Shown here piece by piece: positions 52,765 to 62,953 of a stretch of DNA of 64,000 nt. Position 1 is the stretch's first letter. Each line of letters opens with the position of its first letter. Position numbers and translations under genes: made by a program. Source of the DNA: Candidatus Tokpelaia sp. (GTDB lineage Bacteria > Pseudomonadota > Alphaproteobacteria > Rhizobiales > Rhizobiaceae); NCBI RefSeq assembly GCF_008636115.1, contig NZ_QLZD01000033.1, positions 186,001 to 250,000 of the forward strand. The letters run 5' to 3'. Under the pieces are notes generated by a model. That model was not told the origin of the DNA. It worked only from the letters and a program-made list of their open reading frames with translations, and ran no database searches.

Positions 52765-53232
52765 TCAAGCCTGTTTTTCCCATTTTCGCTGCGGTGTCTG
52801 CTGCCAGTATGTCAGCTCATGCAGAGTTTCACCATTTTTCTGCGCGGCTTTCAGCTCTTTCCATGCGGCACGGGCGGCAGCCAGTTCTTCAGCATTATTA
52901 CCGTCAAACATAATACATAAACGAGCATAATCCTGCGGGTTATGCGCTATTGCCCCTTCTACGCAAAAGCACACATGCGCCTGATTGCTGTTTTTATCCT
53001 GCAGGCCGAGCAAAACCGGCTGCTGCTGCGCATAGGCCTCATTTTCCATGCCATGCGGAATAAAGGACACATCGGAAAAACTCCATAACAGGCTGTCCAG
53101 CGCCTTGCAGCCGGCCGCCGTTTTGCATAAAACTGCCACCCGCCATTGCCGCTGCAAGGAGCGCTCAAGTAAAGCAGGCAGAGTCTCCCCCAGACGTGAT
53201 TGTGTCAAATGATAAAAAAGAATTTCACTCAA
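52765..53232 (-). CDS. holC: DNA polymerase III chi subunit
   Basis: Links the clamp loader to single-strand-binding protein. Family similarity begins at SEILFYHLTQSRL, so the likely start is TTG 53232 with AAAGGCGG before it, giving 155 residues; an upstream ATG (53274) would add 14 residues. LLERSLQRQWRVAV, LDSLLWSF and FIPHG are typical chi blocks. It lies about 100 bp downstream of pepA on the same strand, the classic pepA-holC pair. Confidence 0.9.
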   Translation of the reverse strand: MSEILFYHLTQSRLGETLPALLERSLQRQWRVAVLCKTAAGCKALDSLLWSFSDVSFIPHGMENEAYAQQQPVLLGLQDKNSNQAHVCFCVEGAIAHNPQDYARLCIMFDGNNAEELAAARAAWKELKAAQKNGETLHELTYWQQTPQRKWEKQA

Positions 53233-53330
53233 TTTTGCCGCCTTTGGAAAAATCAGCGCAGAATAAAGCCGCATTACAGCGCCCTGGCCCTGAATACCGG
53301 CCTTGAATATATACCGCCTTTGCCTCTATT

Positions 53331-54854
53331 TCAGGCCGTTTCTTCATAAAAATCAGCAATAAACTGATTGATCAGACGGACGCCGAATCCTGTTGCCCAT
53401 GAGCGGTTATAATCATTTTTCTCCGTGCCGAAAGCCGTGCCGGTAATATCCAGATGCGCCCATGGCGTATCACCGACAAAATGCTGCAAAAAGCGCGCGG
53501 CGGCAACAGAGCCGGCTTCACGGCCGCAGCTATTGCGCATATCGGCAAAAAGCGATGCCAGTTTTTTATCATAGGCGCTATCAAGCGGCATCGGCCAGAG
53601 CAGCTCCCCTGTCAGGCGGCCGGCCGCTGCCAGCTTTTCAGATAAAACGGCATTATTGGCATAAAGCCCGGCATATTGATTGCCCAGGGCTATAATAACA
53701 GCCATGGTCAAACTGGCAAAATCAACCATCAAACAAGGATTAAATCTTTCTTTGGCAAACCATAAGACATCGGCCAGAACCAGACGCCCCTCCGCATCTG
53801 TATTGACAATCTCAATCGTCTGGCCGGAGAGAGAAGTAACAATATCGCCCGGGCGCTGGGCATTGCCATCGGGCATATTTTCCACCAGGCCGACAAGACC
53901 GATAATATTGGCCTTTGCCTTGCGTGCAGCCAAAAGGTGCATAGCCCCGATAACGGCCGCTGCCCCCGCCATATCTCCTTTCATATCTTCCATTTTGAGC
54001 GCCGCCTTCAGCGAAATGCCGCCGGAGTCAAATACTACGCCTTTGCCAATAAGGGCAAGCGGCGCCTGTGCCGGCGCACCGCCATTCCAGCGCATAACGG
54101 CAAGATAAGGCGGTCTTTGCGCGCCTTGCGCCACAGCCAGCAAAGCGCGCAGCCCTTCACGCTCCATAGCCTGCTTATCCAGAATCTCCACCTCAATACC
54201 AAGCCCGGTTAATCGCCGAATATGGGCAATACACTCCTCTGTCCCCAGAATATTGGCAGGCTCATTAACCAGATTGCGCGCCAATATAACAGAATCCGCC
54301 AGAATTTTGGCATGTTCTACAGCACGCAGCGCTGTTCCGCTATTTTTTGTGACCAAAGTAACAGCCATAGCGTCTTCTGTCGCGCTTTTATCTGCTGTCT
54401 TATATTTATCAAAGCGATAATTGCGCAGCCTAAAGCCGCAAACAAGCTGTGTTAATGCCTGTTCGCTTACTATTTTATCCGGCAAAGCCGCTGCTATGAA
54501 AATTGTGTTGCAAATCCCGGCAACCTTGCGGCATATGCCGCCCAGACTTAGCCAATCCTCATTGCTGAAATTCCTGCTGTCTCCCGCATTGATAACAACC
54601 AAACGGGCAAATTGCGGCCTATCGGCAGCGGCCGCACCAGACGGGAAAAGAAAAGTCTGGCGCACGGCAAAACGCTTTTGCCGAAAAGCGTCACTATCGG
54701 CAAGGCTGTGAATTATGCTTTTTTCAGCAAGATTATAAGCTTCTTCCGCCACCCTGCCCTGATTGTCACCCAGCAGAATAAGAGTGCTTTTGGCGGGCAC
54801 GCCTCTCTGTAGCGCAGAGAAAGAAGCAATCTTGAAAGAAACAGGCAAAGACAC
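53331..54854 (-). CDS. pepA: Leucyl aminopeptidase (cytosol M17)
   Basis: Removes N-terminal residues from peptides, using two metal ions. Start GTG 54854, with AAGGAGGT before it, gives 507 residues; an ATG eight codons upstream is a poorer choice. Metal and catalytic blocks: IGKGVVFDSGGISLK, EDMKGDMAGAAAV and the M17 signature NTDAEGRLVLADVL. In E. coli PepA also binds DNA for recombination and regulation; whether this one does is unknown. Confidence 0.95.
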   Translation of the reverse strand: MSLPVSFKIASFSALQRGVPAKSTLILLGDNQGRVAEEAYNLAEKSIIHSLADSDAFRQKRFAVRQTFLFPSGAAAADRPQFARLVVINAGDSRNFSNEDWLSLGGICRKVAGICNTIFIAAALPDKIVSEQALTQLVCGFRLRNYRFDKYKTADKSATEDAMAVTLVTKNSGTALRAVEHAKILADSVILARNLVNEPANILGTEECIAHIRRLTGLGIEVEILDKQAMEREGLRALLAVAQGAQRPPYLAVMRWNGGAPAQAPLALIGKGVVFDSGGISLKAALKMEDMKGDMAGAAAVIGAMHLLAARKAKANIIGLVGLVENMPDGNAQRPGDIVTSLSGQTIEIVNTDAEGRLVLADVLWFAKERFNPCLMVDFASLTMAVIIALGNQYAGLYANNAVLSEKLAAAGRLTGELLWPMPLDSAYDKKLASLFADMRNSCGREAGSVAAARFLQHFVGDTPWAHLDITGTAFGTEKNDYNRSWATGFGVRLINQFIADFYEETA

Positions 54855-55239
54855 GGCACCTCCTTGTGATAAGAGCAAGAATTTTATAGTTCTTTATAGT
54901 CAAGGCTCAAACACAGTCATAAACAGAATAAATCCGTAAGGCAAAGGCAAAATTTTATTATTAAAGCCAGGCCTTTCAAAATTGCTTTCTGGCAGAATTC
55001 CTTTATAATAAATTGCCGGGGCAGCGCCTTGATTCAGGTCGTCAAAAAAATGTGTCTTTCGTCAAAAGCGTTTCATTTTGTTCCGGTTTTCCTGTTATTT
55101 CTATATTTTTCCTTGAAAGCGGCCTGGGGTGTTTACCTTTTATTGGGAATATGGAATTAACCAAAATGCAGCCGGTTTGGGTCTTTAACCTTGGCTGATT
55201 GTTATTACGGCGGTAAAGGCAATAAGGATATGAGACTCC
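54855..55239. other. Divergent pepA/lptF intergenic region
   Basis: 385 bp, AT-rich. On the minus strand TTGAGC (54905-54910) and TATAAA (54883-54888) with a 16-bp spacer make a fair sigma-70 promoter for pepA. For lptF there is AAGGA at 55224-55228. No RNA gene or clear operator was seen. Confidence 0.4.
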
Positions 55240-56433
55240 ATGTATTTGATTGAAGCCTATATTCTGCGCCGCATTGTCGTATTTTTTATTGCCGCCTTCA
55301 GCGCTGCCATTGTGCTGGCCTGGACAGTGCAATTACTGGCGCGCATCAATTTTTTAACAACAAGCGGCCAAACCTTTTTTACGGTTCTGAAATTTTCGTC
55401 ACTGTTTATCCCTGCCGTCCTGCCTTTGGTTATGCCTTTCGCGCTGGTGATTGCCGTGGCGCAGACACTTTCCGCCATGAATCAGGATTCAGAACTGGTG
55501 GTTATCAATGCCGCCGGCAGCCCGCACCGGGTTGTCTGGCGCCCGGTGCTGCTGCTTGGGCTTGGGCTGTCGCTGCTCTCTTTCGGCATAGCCAATTTTA
55601 TTACGCCTTATGCGCGGCTCACTATGCGTGATATGACCGCTAATGCCCATGCCGATTTGCTTAATGTTTTTTTGCAGGAAGGCAGTTTTCGCCGGCTCAG
55701 TGATAAAATTTATCTTGAAATCGGTGAAAGAAAAGCCGATAGCAGCATTGGCCGTCTGTTTATTGTTGATCAAAGAGATGCCAATCTGGATCTTTATTAT
55801 TACGCTGTCAGCGCCTATATTACCGAAAAGCAAAATACAGGTGATGGCCGCGCCGGTAATTATCTGATTATGAAAAACGGTGAAATTGAAAGGCGAGATA
55901 ATAAGACAGGCGATGTCTCTATTATCCGGTTTGATTCTTATACTTTTGATTTGAGCGAATTTGCTCCGGCCGGCAAAAATGTTACTATTTATCCCAAAGA
56001 TCAATTCCTGACCTATCTTTTCCACCCCGATCCTGATGATTCTTATTATCAAAAGCGGCCTTTGCAATATACGGCAGAATTGCACAAGCGGCTGACAGAA
56101 TGGCTTTACCCCCTTATTTTCGCTCTGCTGGCGCTGGTTGCCGCCGGCGATGCCCGCTCGCATCGTGAGGCGCGCATTTCTGCTTCTTTTACCGCTATTT
56201 CCCTGTCTTTTGCCTTTTACTGGCTGAGTTATTTTTTCGCCGGAAAAGCTGAAACCGATATTGCCTATATTCCACTTTTATATATTTTACCTTTGGCCGT
56301 TACGTTTTTATTGCTTTTCATGCTGCTGACCAATCGTTCTTTTCGTCTGCCGCCGAAATGGGCGGATTTTTTCTATAAAACGGCCGATTTGCGGCACAAA
56401 CACCGCACTGCCGCAAATAAAGGGGGGCGATAA
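55240..56433 (+). CDS. lptF: LPS export permease LptF
   Basis: Inner-membrane half of the LptB2FG transporter that extracts lipopolysaccharide. 397 residues. An N-terminal membrane block (IVVFFIAAFSAAIVLAWTV) and ALVIAVAQTLSAMNQDSEL precede a periplasmic beta-jellyroll domain (about 130-270), then HKRLTEWLYPLIFALLALV and further membrane segments. Its last base is the first of lptG (shared A of TAATG-type overlap), as in most Gram-negatives. Confidence 0.94.
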   Translation: MYLIEAYILRRIVVFFIAAFSAAIVLAWTVQLLARINFLTTSGQTFFTVLKFSSLFIPAVLPLVMPFALVIAVAQTLSAMNQDSELVVINAAGSPHRVVWRPVLLLGLGLSLLSFGIANFITPYARLTMRDMTANAHADLLNVFLQEGSFRRLSDKIYLEIGERKADSSIGRLFIVDQRDANLDLYYYAVSAYITEKQNTGDGRAGNYLIMKNGEIERRDNKTGDVSIIRFDSYTFDLSEFAPAGKNVTIYPKDQFLTYLFHPDPDDSYYQKRPLQYTAELHKRLTEWLYPLIFALLALVAAGDARSHREARISASFTAISLSFAFYWLSYFFAGKAETDIAYIPLLYILPLAVTFLLLFMLLTNRSFRLPPKWADFFYKTADLRHKHRTAANKGGR

Positions 56434-57536
56434 TGATAGGCCCCACTCTGGCACGGTATTTTTTCCGCCGTTATCTGAAAATTACCGGTTATTTTCTGCT
56501 GGGTATTTTTTCACTGTCACTGCTGATGGATTTTACTGAAAATGCCGGCCGGCTGGCCGGCCTGCCCGGCTACAGCCCGCTTGGTGCACTTGTTTTATCC
56601 TGTCTGCGCATTCCTTTTATCATGCAGCAATTATTTCCCTTTGTGGCCCTGTTTGCCGCTATGGCCACTCTCGTTTCCCTCAACCGCCGGCTGGAACTGG
56701 TCATTACCCGCTCTATCGGCATTTCCGCCTGGCAGTTTTTACTGCCTGTTTGTTTCGGCGCCTTTTTACTCGGCCTGTTTGCTGTTGTTGTTGTCAATCC
56801 TGTTGCCGCCTGGAGCAACGCCAAAGCCCAAATTATTATTGCCGACTGGCGCAGTAATAGCGGCACCTTAACCGGCAAACAAAGCGCTAACGGCAATCGC
56901 GTGCCGTGGCTGACGCAAAAAACCGATGAAGGCATAACAACAATCGGTGCAAAAATGGTCACAGATCACGGGCATGTCTTGATTGATGCCGCCTTTATCC
57001 GCTTTAATGAAGACGGAACGATTCGTGACTGGATCAATGTCGGCACGGCAAAACTGGAAAACGGCTATTGGCAATTAGGTGAAGGTGCGTTATACCGTTC
57101 AGGGGGGGCCCCCCTCACAGTCAATGCAATGCGGATAAAGACGCAATTAAAGCCGCAATTTATTGAAGAGCGTCTGGGTGATCCGGCAACAGTTCCTTTT
57201 TATGAATTGCCGGCCAAAATAAAAATTGCCCGTTCATTCGGCTATTCGGCTAATGAATTTGATATGTATTTACAGTCTGTCCTGGCTTTGCCGGCGCTGT
57301 TGGTGACTATGACTTTAATCGCAGCCGCAGTATCGCTGAGATTTGTGCGGCTTGGCCAGTCGGGCATGCTGATTTTAGGCGGTATTATTGCCGGCTTTGT
57401 CCTTTATGTTGTGTCGGTTCTGGTTAAAGCCTTTGGCAATGCCGGTTATGTTCCTCCCGTTATTGCTGCCTGGGCGCCGGTGCTGGTTGCCCTGTTTTTC
57501 GGGATTTCCTTTTTGCTCCACAGGGAGGACGGTTGA
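56433..57536 (+). CDS. lptG: LPS export permease LptG
   Basis: Partner of LptF. 367 residues. Starts MIGPTLARYFFRRYLKI, with membrane helices near both ends and a periplasmic domain in the middle. YELPAKIKIARSFGYSANEF is the coupling region before the last helices. A G7C6 run at 57102-57114 lies within codons for SGGAPL, a place where slippage would break the gene. lptD starts at the base after its stop. Confidence 0.94.
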   Translation: MIGPTLARYFFRRYLKITGYFLLGIFSLSLLMDFTENAGRLAGLPGYSPLGALVLSCLRIPFIMQQLFPFVALFAAMATLVSLNRRLELVITRSIGISAWQFLLPVCFGAFLLGLFAVVVVNPVAAWSNAKAQIIIADWRSNSGTLTGKQSANGNRVPWLTQKTDEGITTIGAKMVTDHGHVLIDAAFIRFNEDGTIRDWINVGTAKLENGYWQLGEGALYRSGGAPLTVNAMRIKTQLKPQFIEERLGDPATVPFYELPAKIKIARSFGYSANEFDMYLQSVLALPALLVTMTLIAAAVSLRFVRLGQSGMLILGGIIAGFVLYVVSVLVKAFGNAGYVPPVIAAWAPVLVALFFGISFLLHREDG

Positions 57537-59951
57537 GTGGGTTTTGAAAACAAACATTCCGGGCGTTCCGGGCGCCGCAGAGCTTTGGCCTGCGGCACGG
57601 CGCTGACCGCCTTGTTTGCTTTTTTACCGGGTGCCCTCCCTGCTTACGGGCAGGGTATGTTTGCTTTGGCGAGTGGTAATACCGGCAGCAATAAAGACAA
57701 AGAGCCGATAATGCTGAAAGAGGAAGCGGGTTCGCGCGCGCCCATGCTGCTTTCGGCCGATGAGATTATTTATGATCGCGATGGCAGCTCCATTACTGCT
57801 CAGGGGCATGTGCAGATTGAATATGACGGCAATAAAATTGTGGCACGGCGTATTGTCTATAATCAGCAGACCAAACGCGTCATGGCCTATGGCAATGTGG
57901 AAATTATAGATACGCACGGCATTAAAATTTATGCCGAGCAAATTGACCTGACTGATGATCTGGGTGAAGGTTTTGTCAATGGCCTGCGCGCTGAGACGCC
58001 TGATAATACGCGTTTTGCTGCCGAAAGCGCTGAACGCAGCGCCGGGCAAATGACGGTTTTTAACAATGGCATTTATACGGCCTGTGAGCCGTGTTATACC
58101 AAACCGGCAAAAAATGTTTTCTGGCAGGTTAAAGCCAAGAAAATTATCTGGAACGGCGCTATCAAGACCATGCGTTTTGAAGATAGCCAGTTTGAAATTT
58201 TCGGCAAGCCGGTTGCCTGGTTCCCCGTTTTTGAGATGGCTGATTCGACAGTCAAGCGCAAAAGCGGTTTTTTAACCCCGAATATCAGCTATAAAACCAA
58301 GCTCGGTTTGGGGGTAACGGCTTCCTATTTCTGGAATCTGGCGCCTAATTATGATTTTACTCTGTCGGAAACCGGCTTTACCAAACAAGGTTTTCTGACA
58401 GAAGGTGTCTGGCGGCACCGTCTGCAAAACGGCAGTTATGATATGCGCTTTGCCTATATTCGTCAGGAAGAGCGCGATGCTTTCAAGCGGGACACTATCG
58501 ACAGCCGCCAGACTAATCGCTATATGGGCGCAACCAGGGGTAATTTTATCATTAACCCCCGCTGGTCTTACGGCTGGGATATTCTGGCACAATCCGACCA
58601 TAATTTCAGCCGCACTTATGATCTTGACGGCTATGATAGCGGTTTGCATCGCTCGCAGGTTTATTTGCAGGGGCTCAATAAACGCAATTATTTTGACATG
58701 CGCTTTTACCATTTTGAAGTGCAGGACGATATACGCAAATGGAGAAGTGACGGCAGCCGTAATCCTGATGAGCGTTATTCCAAACAGCCATGGGTTTTGC
58801 CGCGCATAGATTATAATTATATACCGCAAACCTCTGTTTTGGGCGGGGAACTACAGTTTAACAGCAATTTGCAGACTATTTATCGCGATAAAAGCGATTA
58901 TGGGCGGACAGACTGGTCCGGCAATCACAATATTAAAAATGCGCGGCTGGTCGGCATGAGCGGCACCAGTGCCCGCCTCACCGGTGAGCTGGAGTGGAAA
59001 CGCAGCTTTATCAGCGATTACGGTTTTGTTTTCTCGCCGATTATGGCTTTGCGCGGTGACGGCATTACTATTGATCAAAACCATCATTATCAAGATGTTA
59101 ATCTGCGTGATGACACTTTCCGCGGTTTGGCGACAGCCGGGCTGGAAATGCGCTATCCCTTCCTGATGGCAACCGCAAATACCAGCCATATTATTGAGCC
59201 GGTCGCGCAAATTTTTGTCCGCAATCATGAGCAATATACCGGCCGTCTGGTTAATGAAGATGCGCAAAGCTTTGTCTTTGATGCCACCACTTTGTTCTCG
59301 CGCGATAAATTTTCGGGCTATGACAGGGTTGAGGGCGGCACGCGCGCCAATCTTGGCGTCCGCTATTCCGGTGATATTGCCAATGGCTGGTCTGTTTACA
59401 GCCTGGCCGGGCAGTCTTACCAATTAGGAGGGCGCAATTCCTTTGCTTCCCATGATTTAACCGGAGTAACCGCCGATTCAGGGCTTGAGCATGCGCGTTC
59501 CGATTATGTCGGCATGTTGGGCGTTAATGACGGCAATGGTCTGTTTGTGGCGGCGCGCGGCCGTTTTGACCGTGATGATTTTACCACCCGCCGCGGCGAG
59601 GTAGAGGCGCAGAAGCAATGGCAGCCTTTAACGCTGGGCGTGCGCTATGCCTATATTCAAAAGCAGCCGGATTACGGCTATGCCAAAGACAGGGAAGAAA
59701 CCAGTGTCACCGGCACTTATAAATTAACTGAGAATTGGAGCGTTAACGGCCAGACCACTTATGATATTGTTTCTGATACATGGGTGCGCGCCGGCGGCGG
59801 GCTGGGCTATCAAAATGAATGTTTTGGCATGATGTTCGGCTATGCGCAAACGCGTAATCCGGGCAAGAGCGCAATTTCAAACAAATGGCATTTCCTGCTC
59901 TCTTTCCGCACTCTTGGTGATATTGGCAACGGTAAAACTGTCTGGAGGTAA
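57537..59951 (+). CDS. lptD: LPS-assembly outer-membrane protein LptD
   Basis: Outer-membrane barrel that inserts lipopolysaccharide into the outer leaflet. GTG start directly after lptG stop; 804 residues. A signal peptide ends near LPAYGQG; the OstA/LptA-like jellyroll is at about 70-170 (LSADEIIYDRDGSSITAQGH), and the rest is the barrel with the conserved KSGFLTPNISY block and a late NECFGMMFGY. Three Cys (CEPCY and ECFG) are visible for disulfides, fewer than in E. coli. Confidence 0.94.
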   Translation: MGFENKHSGRSGRRRALACGTALTALFAFLPGALPAYGQGMFALASGNTGSNKDKEPIMLKEEAGSRAPMLLSADEIIYDRDGSSITAQGHVQIEYDGNKIVARRIVYNQQTKRVMAYGNVEIIDTHGIKIYAEQIDLTDDLGEGFVNGLRAETPDNTRFAAESAERSAGQMTVFNNGIYTACEPCYTKPAKNVFWQVKAKKIIWNGAIKTMRFEDSQFEIFGKPVAWFPVFEMADSTVKRKSGFLTPNISYKTKLGLGVTASYFWNLAPNYDFTLSETGFTKQGFLTEGVWRHRLQNGSYDMRFAYIRQEERDAFKRDTIDSRQTNRYMGATRGNFIINPRWSYGWDILAQSDHNFSRTYDLDGYDSGLHRSQVYLQGLNKRNYFDMRFYHFEVQDDIRKWRSDGSRNPDERYSKQPWVLPRIDYNYIPQTSVLGGELQFNSNLQTIYRDKSDYGRTDWSGNHNIKNARLVGMSGTSARLTGELEWKRSFISDYGFVFSPIMALRGDGITIDQNHHYQDVNLRDDTFRGLATAGLEMRYPFLMATANTSHIIEPVAQIFVRNHEQYTGRLVNEDAQSFVFDATTLFSRDKFSGYDRVEGGTRANLGVRYSGDIANGWSVYSLAGQSYQLGGRNSFASHDLTGVTADSGLEHARSDYVGMLGVNDGNGLFVAARGRFDRDDFTTRRGEVEAQKQWQPLTLGVRYAYIQKQPDYGYAKDREETSVTGTYKLTENWSVNGQTTYDIVSDTWVRAGGGLGYQNECFGMMFGYAQTRNPGKSAISNKWHFLLSFRTLGDIGNGKTVWR

Positions 59952-60204
59952 TTCCGGCCTTTTGTGTTCTTTATTCTGTCGGGCGGCGTAATTTATTGAC
60001 AGCCATTTCCCGGTTATTGCCGGCCAGGCAGGATTTGGCTGCGATAGTGGGCTGAGTTAAGAACGGGCCTCTCTAGAAGAAGGAATTAGTCCAGGCTCTT
60101 GCATTTTTTTTATTTTTCCATAAAAGAGGCAAATCAGCCTATGTTTTGCAATTATTTTATTCTGCCAAAACCTTAACAGGTTCAGATCGGTCTGGAATAA
60201 TCAG
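59952..60204. other. lptD-surA gap
   Basis: About 250 bp without a gene. It has T-rich tracts (an 8-T run near 60105) and possible promoter elements for surA (TTGCAT then ATAAAA about 15 bases later), too weak to call firmly. Confidence 0.35.
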
Positions 60205-61149
60205 ATGAAAAACACCAAAAAATACGCCTTGGCGGCAATTTTGTCCTTTAGTGTTTTTGCGGCTTCTATTGCCGCCCCTCCCGCTTTTGCCGCACCGAAA
60301 GGCAACGGCATTGCGCTGCTGGTCAATGGCAATGCCATTACCGGCAGCGATATTACTGAGCGCGTTGCTTTTTTACGCCTGCAGCATCGCAGCGGTAATC
60401 TGGAACAAATTGCCCGGCAGGATTTGACAGATGAAGTTCTACGCCGTCAGGAAATCCGCAAGCATAATATTACAGTATCGCAAGCCGATATTGACAAAGC
60501 TTATGCCGGCTTTGCCGCCAGTAATAATATTAGTGTAGATCAGTTAAACCAGATTATGAACCAGTCCGGAGTAACACCGGCGCATTTCAAAGCCTATATA
60601 CGCGACCAAATGGGCTGGGGGCGCCTTGTCAGCGCCCGCTTCCAGGCAGAATCTGCTGTTTCACCGCGGGACGCTGTCCAGCGTATGTTGAAAAACGGCG
60701 GCAAAAAACCCAGCCTGAATGAATATTTGTTACAACAGGTTATTCTGGTTGTGCCGGCCAACCGGCGGGGGGCCATTCTCGGCCGGCGTATGAGCGAAGC
60801 CAATGCTTTGCGCAGCAAAGTGAATGGCTGCGATAATCTTCATACTATTACCAAAGGCTCAATGGACACTACTGTGCGCACTCTGGGCCGTTTTCTGGAG
60901 CCGCAAATCCCGGCCGAATGGGAAAGAGCAGTGCGGGCAACCGCTACAGGTAAAGCCACCCCGGCGCAGGCCACTCAGCGCGGAGTAGAATTTCTGGTTG
61001 TCTGCTCAATGCAAAAAGCCACAGATGACCGCGTGGCGCAACTTGTCTATTCCATGCAGGACAGCAGCAAAAGCGCAGAAAGAGGCGCTGCTCTGGAGAA
61101 AAAATATATGCAGGAATTGCGGGCAGCCGCTACTATCCAAAAACCCTGA
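60205..61149 (+). CDS. surA: Periplasmic chaperone SurA-like protein
   Basis: Helps fold outer-membrane proteins such as LptD. 314 residues with a clear signal peptide (ILSFSVFAASIAAPPAFA). The SurA N-terminal domain spans about 35-160 (IALLVNGNAITGSDITERV, LTDEVLRRQEIRKHNI). The region after 170 is a single, poorly conserved parvulin-like domain, so prolyl isomerase activity is doubtful; alphaproteobacterial SurA proteins are usually this short. Follows lptD. Confidence 0.88.
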   Translation: MKNTKKYALAAILSFSVFAASIAAPPAFAAPKGNGIALLVNGNAITGSDITERVAFLRLQHRSGNLEQIARQDLTDEVLRRQEIRKHNITVSQADIDKAYAGFAASNNISVDQLNQIMNQSGVTPAHFKAYIRDQMGWGRLVSARFQAESAVSPRDAVQRMLKNGGKKPSLNEYLLQQVILVVPANRRGAILGRRMSEANALRSKVNGCDNLHTITKGSMDTTVRTLGRFLEPQIPAEWERAVRATATGKATPAQATQRGVEFLVVCSMQKATDDRVAQLVYSMQDSSKSAERGAALEKKYMQELRAAATIQKP

Positions 61150-61242
61150 TTTTTTGACTTATCGAATATTTCTTTAAGGCAGAGGCAGTTTTTGCCTTTG
61201 CCGGCTTTAAACTTTGTGCACGCCGTGCGGCAGGAGACAAAA

Positions 61243-62118
61243 GTGCCAGCAGCTTTTGACAGTTTGCCTCCTTTGCGTCAGGTGATTGAAAATTACGGTC
61301 TGGCGGCTAAAAAAGCACTGGGGCAAAATTTTCTGCTGGATTTGAACCTGACCGCCAAAATTGCCCGGCAGGCGCTGCCGCTGGCCGATTGCCCGGTAAT
61401 TGAAATTGGCCCCGGCCCCGGCGGCCTGACGCGCGCTTTACTGGCACAAGGGGCTTATGTCACTGCCATTGAGCGCGATGAACGCTGCCGCCCGGCGCTG
61501 GAAGAAATAGGGCGGCATTATCCCGGCCGGTTACACTGTATTTATGCTGACGCGCTGCATTATGATTTCGCTGCCCTGGCAGGGCAAAGCCCGTTTGAGC
61601 AAAAGATCAAGGCAAAGCCGAAAATTATTGCCAATTTGCCCTATAATATTGGCACAGAATTGCTGTTAAACTGGCTATTGGCTGAGCCGTGGCCGCCCTT
61701 TTATCAATCGCTGACGCTTATGTTTCAACAGGAAGTGGCAGCGCGCATCACTGCCGGCCCGGGTGACAAAGCCTATGGTCGCCTGAGTATATTATGCGGC
61801 TGGCGTGGCCTGGCTGAAATAGTGATGAGTTTGCCGCCGCAAGCTTTTACCCCGCCGCCCAAAGTGCATTCTGCCGTGGTGCATATTGTGCCAAGGGAAA
61901 AACCCCTGCCCTGTGCGGCGCAAAATTTGAGCCGGGTGACCAAGGCGGCTTTTGGTCAAAGACGCAAAATGCTGCGCCAAAGCCTGAAACAGTTGGATTT
62001 AAAGGGCATGCCTCCCGGCGATTTTCTGCATAAAGCCGGTATTGACCCAACCCAAAGGGCCGAAAAACTGACAATAGAGCAATTTGTAATTTTGGCCAAT
62101 GCGCTGGGTCGCTTATAG
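61243..62118 (+). CDS. rsmA: 16S rRNA adenine(1518/1519) dimethyltransferase
   Basis: Dimethylates two adenines near the 3' end of 16S rRNA (also called KsgA). Likely start GTG 61243 with GGAG ten bases before, giving 291 residues; the frame is open back to 61192. [18 protein letters not shown] motif [14 protein letters not shown] and the catalytic [11 protein letters not shown] are present, followed by the C-terminal [12 protein letters not shown]. In relatives pdxA lies between surA and this gene; here there is only a 93-bp gap. Confidence 0.95.
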   Translation: MPAAFDSLPPLRQVIENYGLAAKKALGQNFLLDLNLTAKIARQALPLADCPVIEIGPGPGGLTRALLAQGAYVTAIERDERCRPALEEIGRHYPGRLHCIYADALHYDFAALAGQSPFEQKIKAKPKIIANLPYNIGTELLLNWLLAEPWPPFYQSLTLMFQQEVAARITAGPGDKAYGRLSILCGWRGLAEIVMSLPPQAFTPPPKVHSAVVHIVPREKPLPCAAQNLSRVTKAAFGQRRKMLRQSLKQLDLKGMPPGDFLHKAGIDPTQRAEKLTIEQFVILANALGRL

Positions 62119-62132
62119 GCCGCGGCAATATT

Positions 62133-62744
62133 TCAGGCTTTGGCAATAAGCGAATCAACAAAATCCTTCATTGCCGGCAAACGATGGCGTTTTAATCTTT
62201 CAGCGCTGATAATCGCTTTTAACGACAGCAAAGATTGCTGCACATCATCATTGATCAGAATATAATCATAGCTTTTCCATTTGCGCATTTCCTTAACCGC
62301 ATTGTGCAAACGCAGCTCTATATCGGCGGCGCTGTTTTCTGCCCGCCCCAGCAGCCGCCGCTGCAATTCCGGCATGGAAGGCGGCAAAATAAAGACAGAA
62401 ACCACATCATGCGGCCGCTTTTTGCGTATTTGCCCGGCGCCCTGATAATCAATATCAAAAACAATATCGCGGCCATCGCGCAAAACCTTGTCAATAGTTT
62501 TTTGCAATGTGCCGTAATAGGCGCCATGCACCTCTGCCCATTCGACAAAAGCATTGGCCGCAACCATATGTTTAAATTCATCTTTGCTGACAAAATAATA
62601 ATCAGCCCCCTCGCGCTCGCTTGGCCGCTTTGGTCGCGTTGTAACACTGACGGACAGGCCGAGATTCATGGCTTTATCGGCGCGCAACATACGGCCCAAG
62701 GTAGATTTCCCCGCCCCGGAGGGGGAAGATAATACCAGAATCAT
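62133..62744 (-). CDS. gmk: Guanylate kinase
   Basis: Converts GMP to GDP. Start probably ATG 62744 (MILVLSSPSGAGKST), 203 residues; an ATG five codons upstream is possible. P-loop SPSGAGKST, GMP-binding SVTTRPKRPSEREGADYYF and DIDYQGAGQIRKK are typical. Convergent with rsmA, stops 15 bp apart. Confidence 0.96.
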   Translation of the reverse strand: MILVLSSPSGAGKSTLGRMLRADKAMNLGLSVSVTTRPKRPSEREGADYYFVSKDEFKHMVAANAFVEWAEVHGAYYGTLQKTIDKVLRDGRDIVFDIDYQGAGQIRKKRPHDVVSVFILPPSMPELQRRLLGRAENSAADIELRLHNAVKEMRKWKSYDYILINDDVQQSLLSLKAIISAERLKRHRLPAMKDFVDSLIAKA

Positions 62745-62953
62745 ACCATAATGTTGCATAAAACTTTCTCTCTATAAGGCAAAATCGGCGGCCTCATTGA
62801 CCCGCCCGGTCACAGGATTGCAGCTGGGATTTGCGGCCTTATTTTTCAAATTGCCGGTTTTATGTAAAGCCCGCCGGCAAAATTTTATCTTATCTTTTGC
62901 TTTTAGTCGCCTTTTCCGCTAAAAAAGCGGTGGAAATCACTATAAACAGCGCT

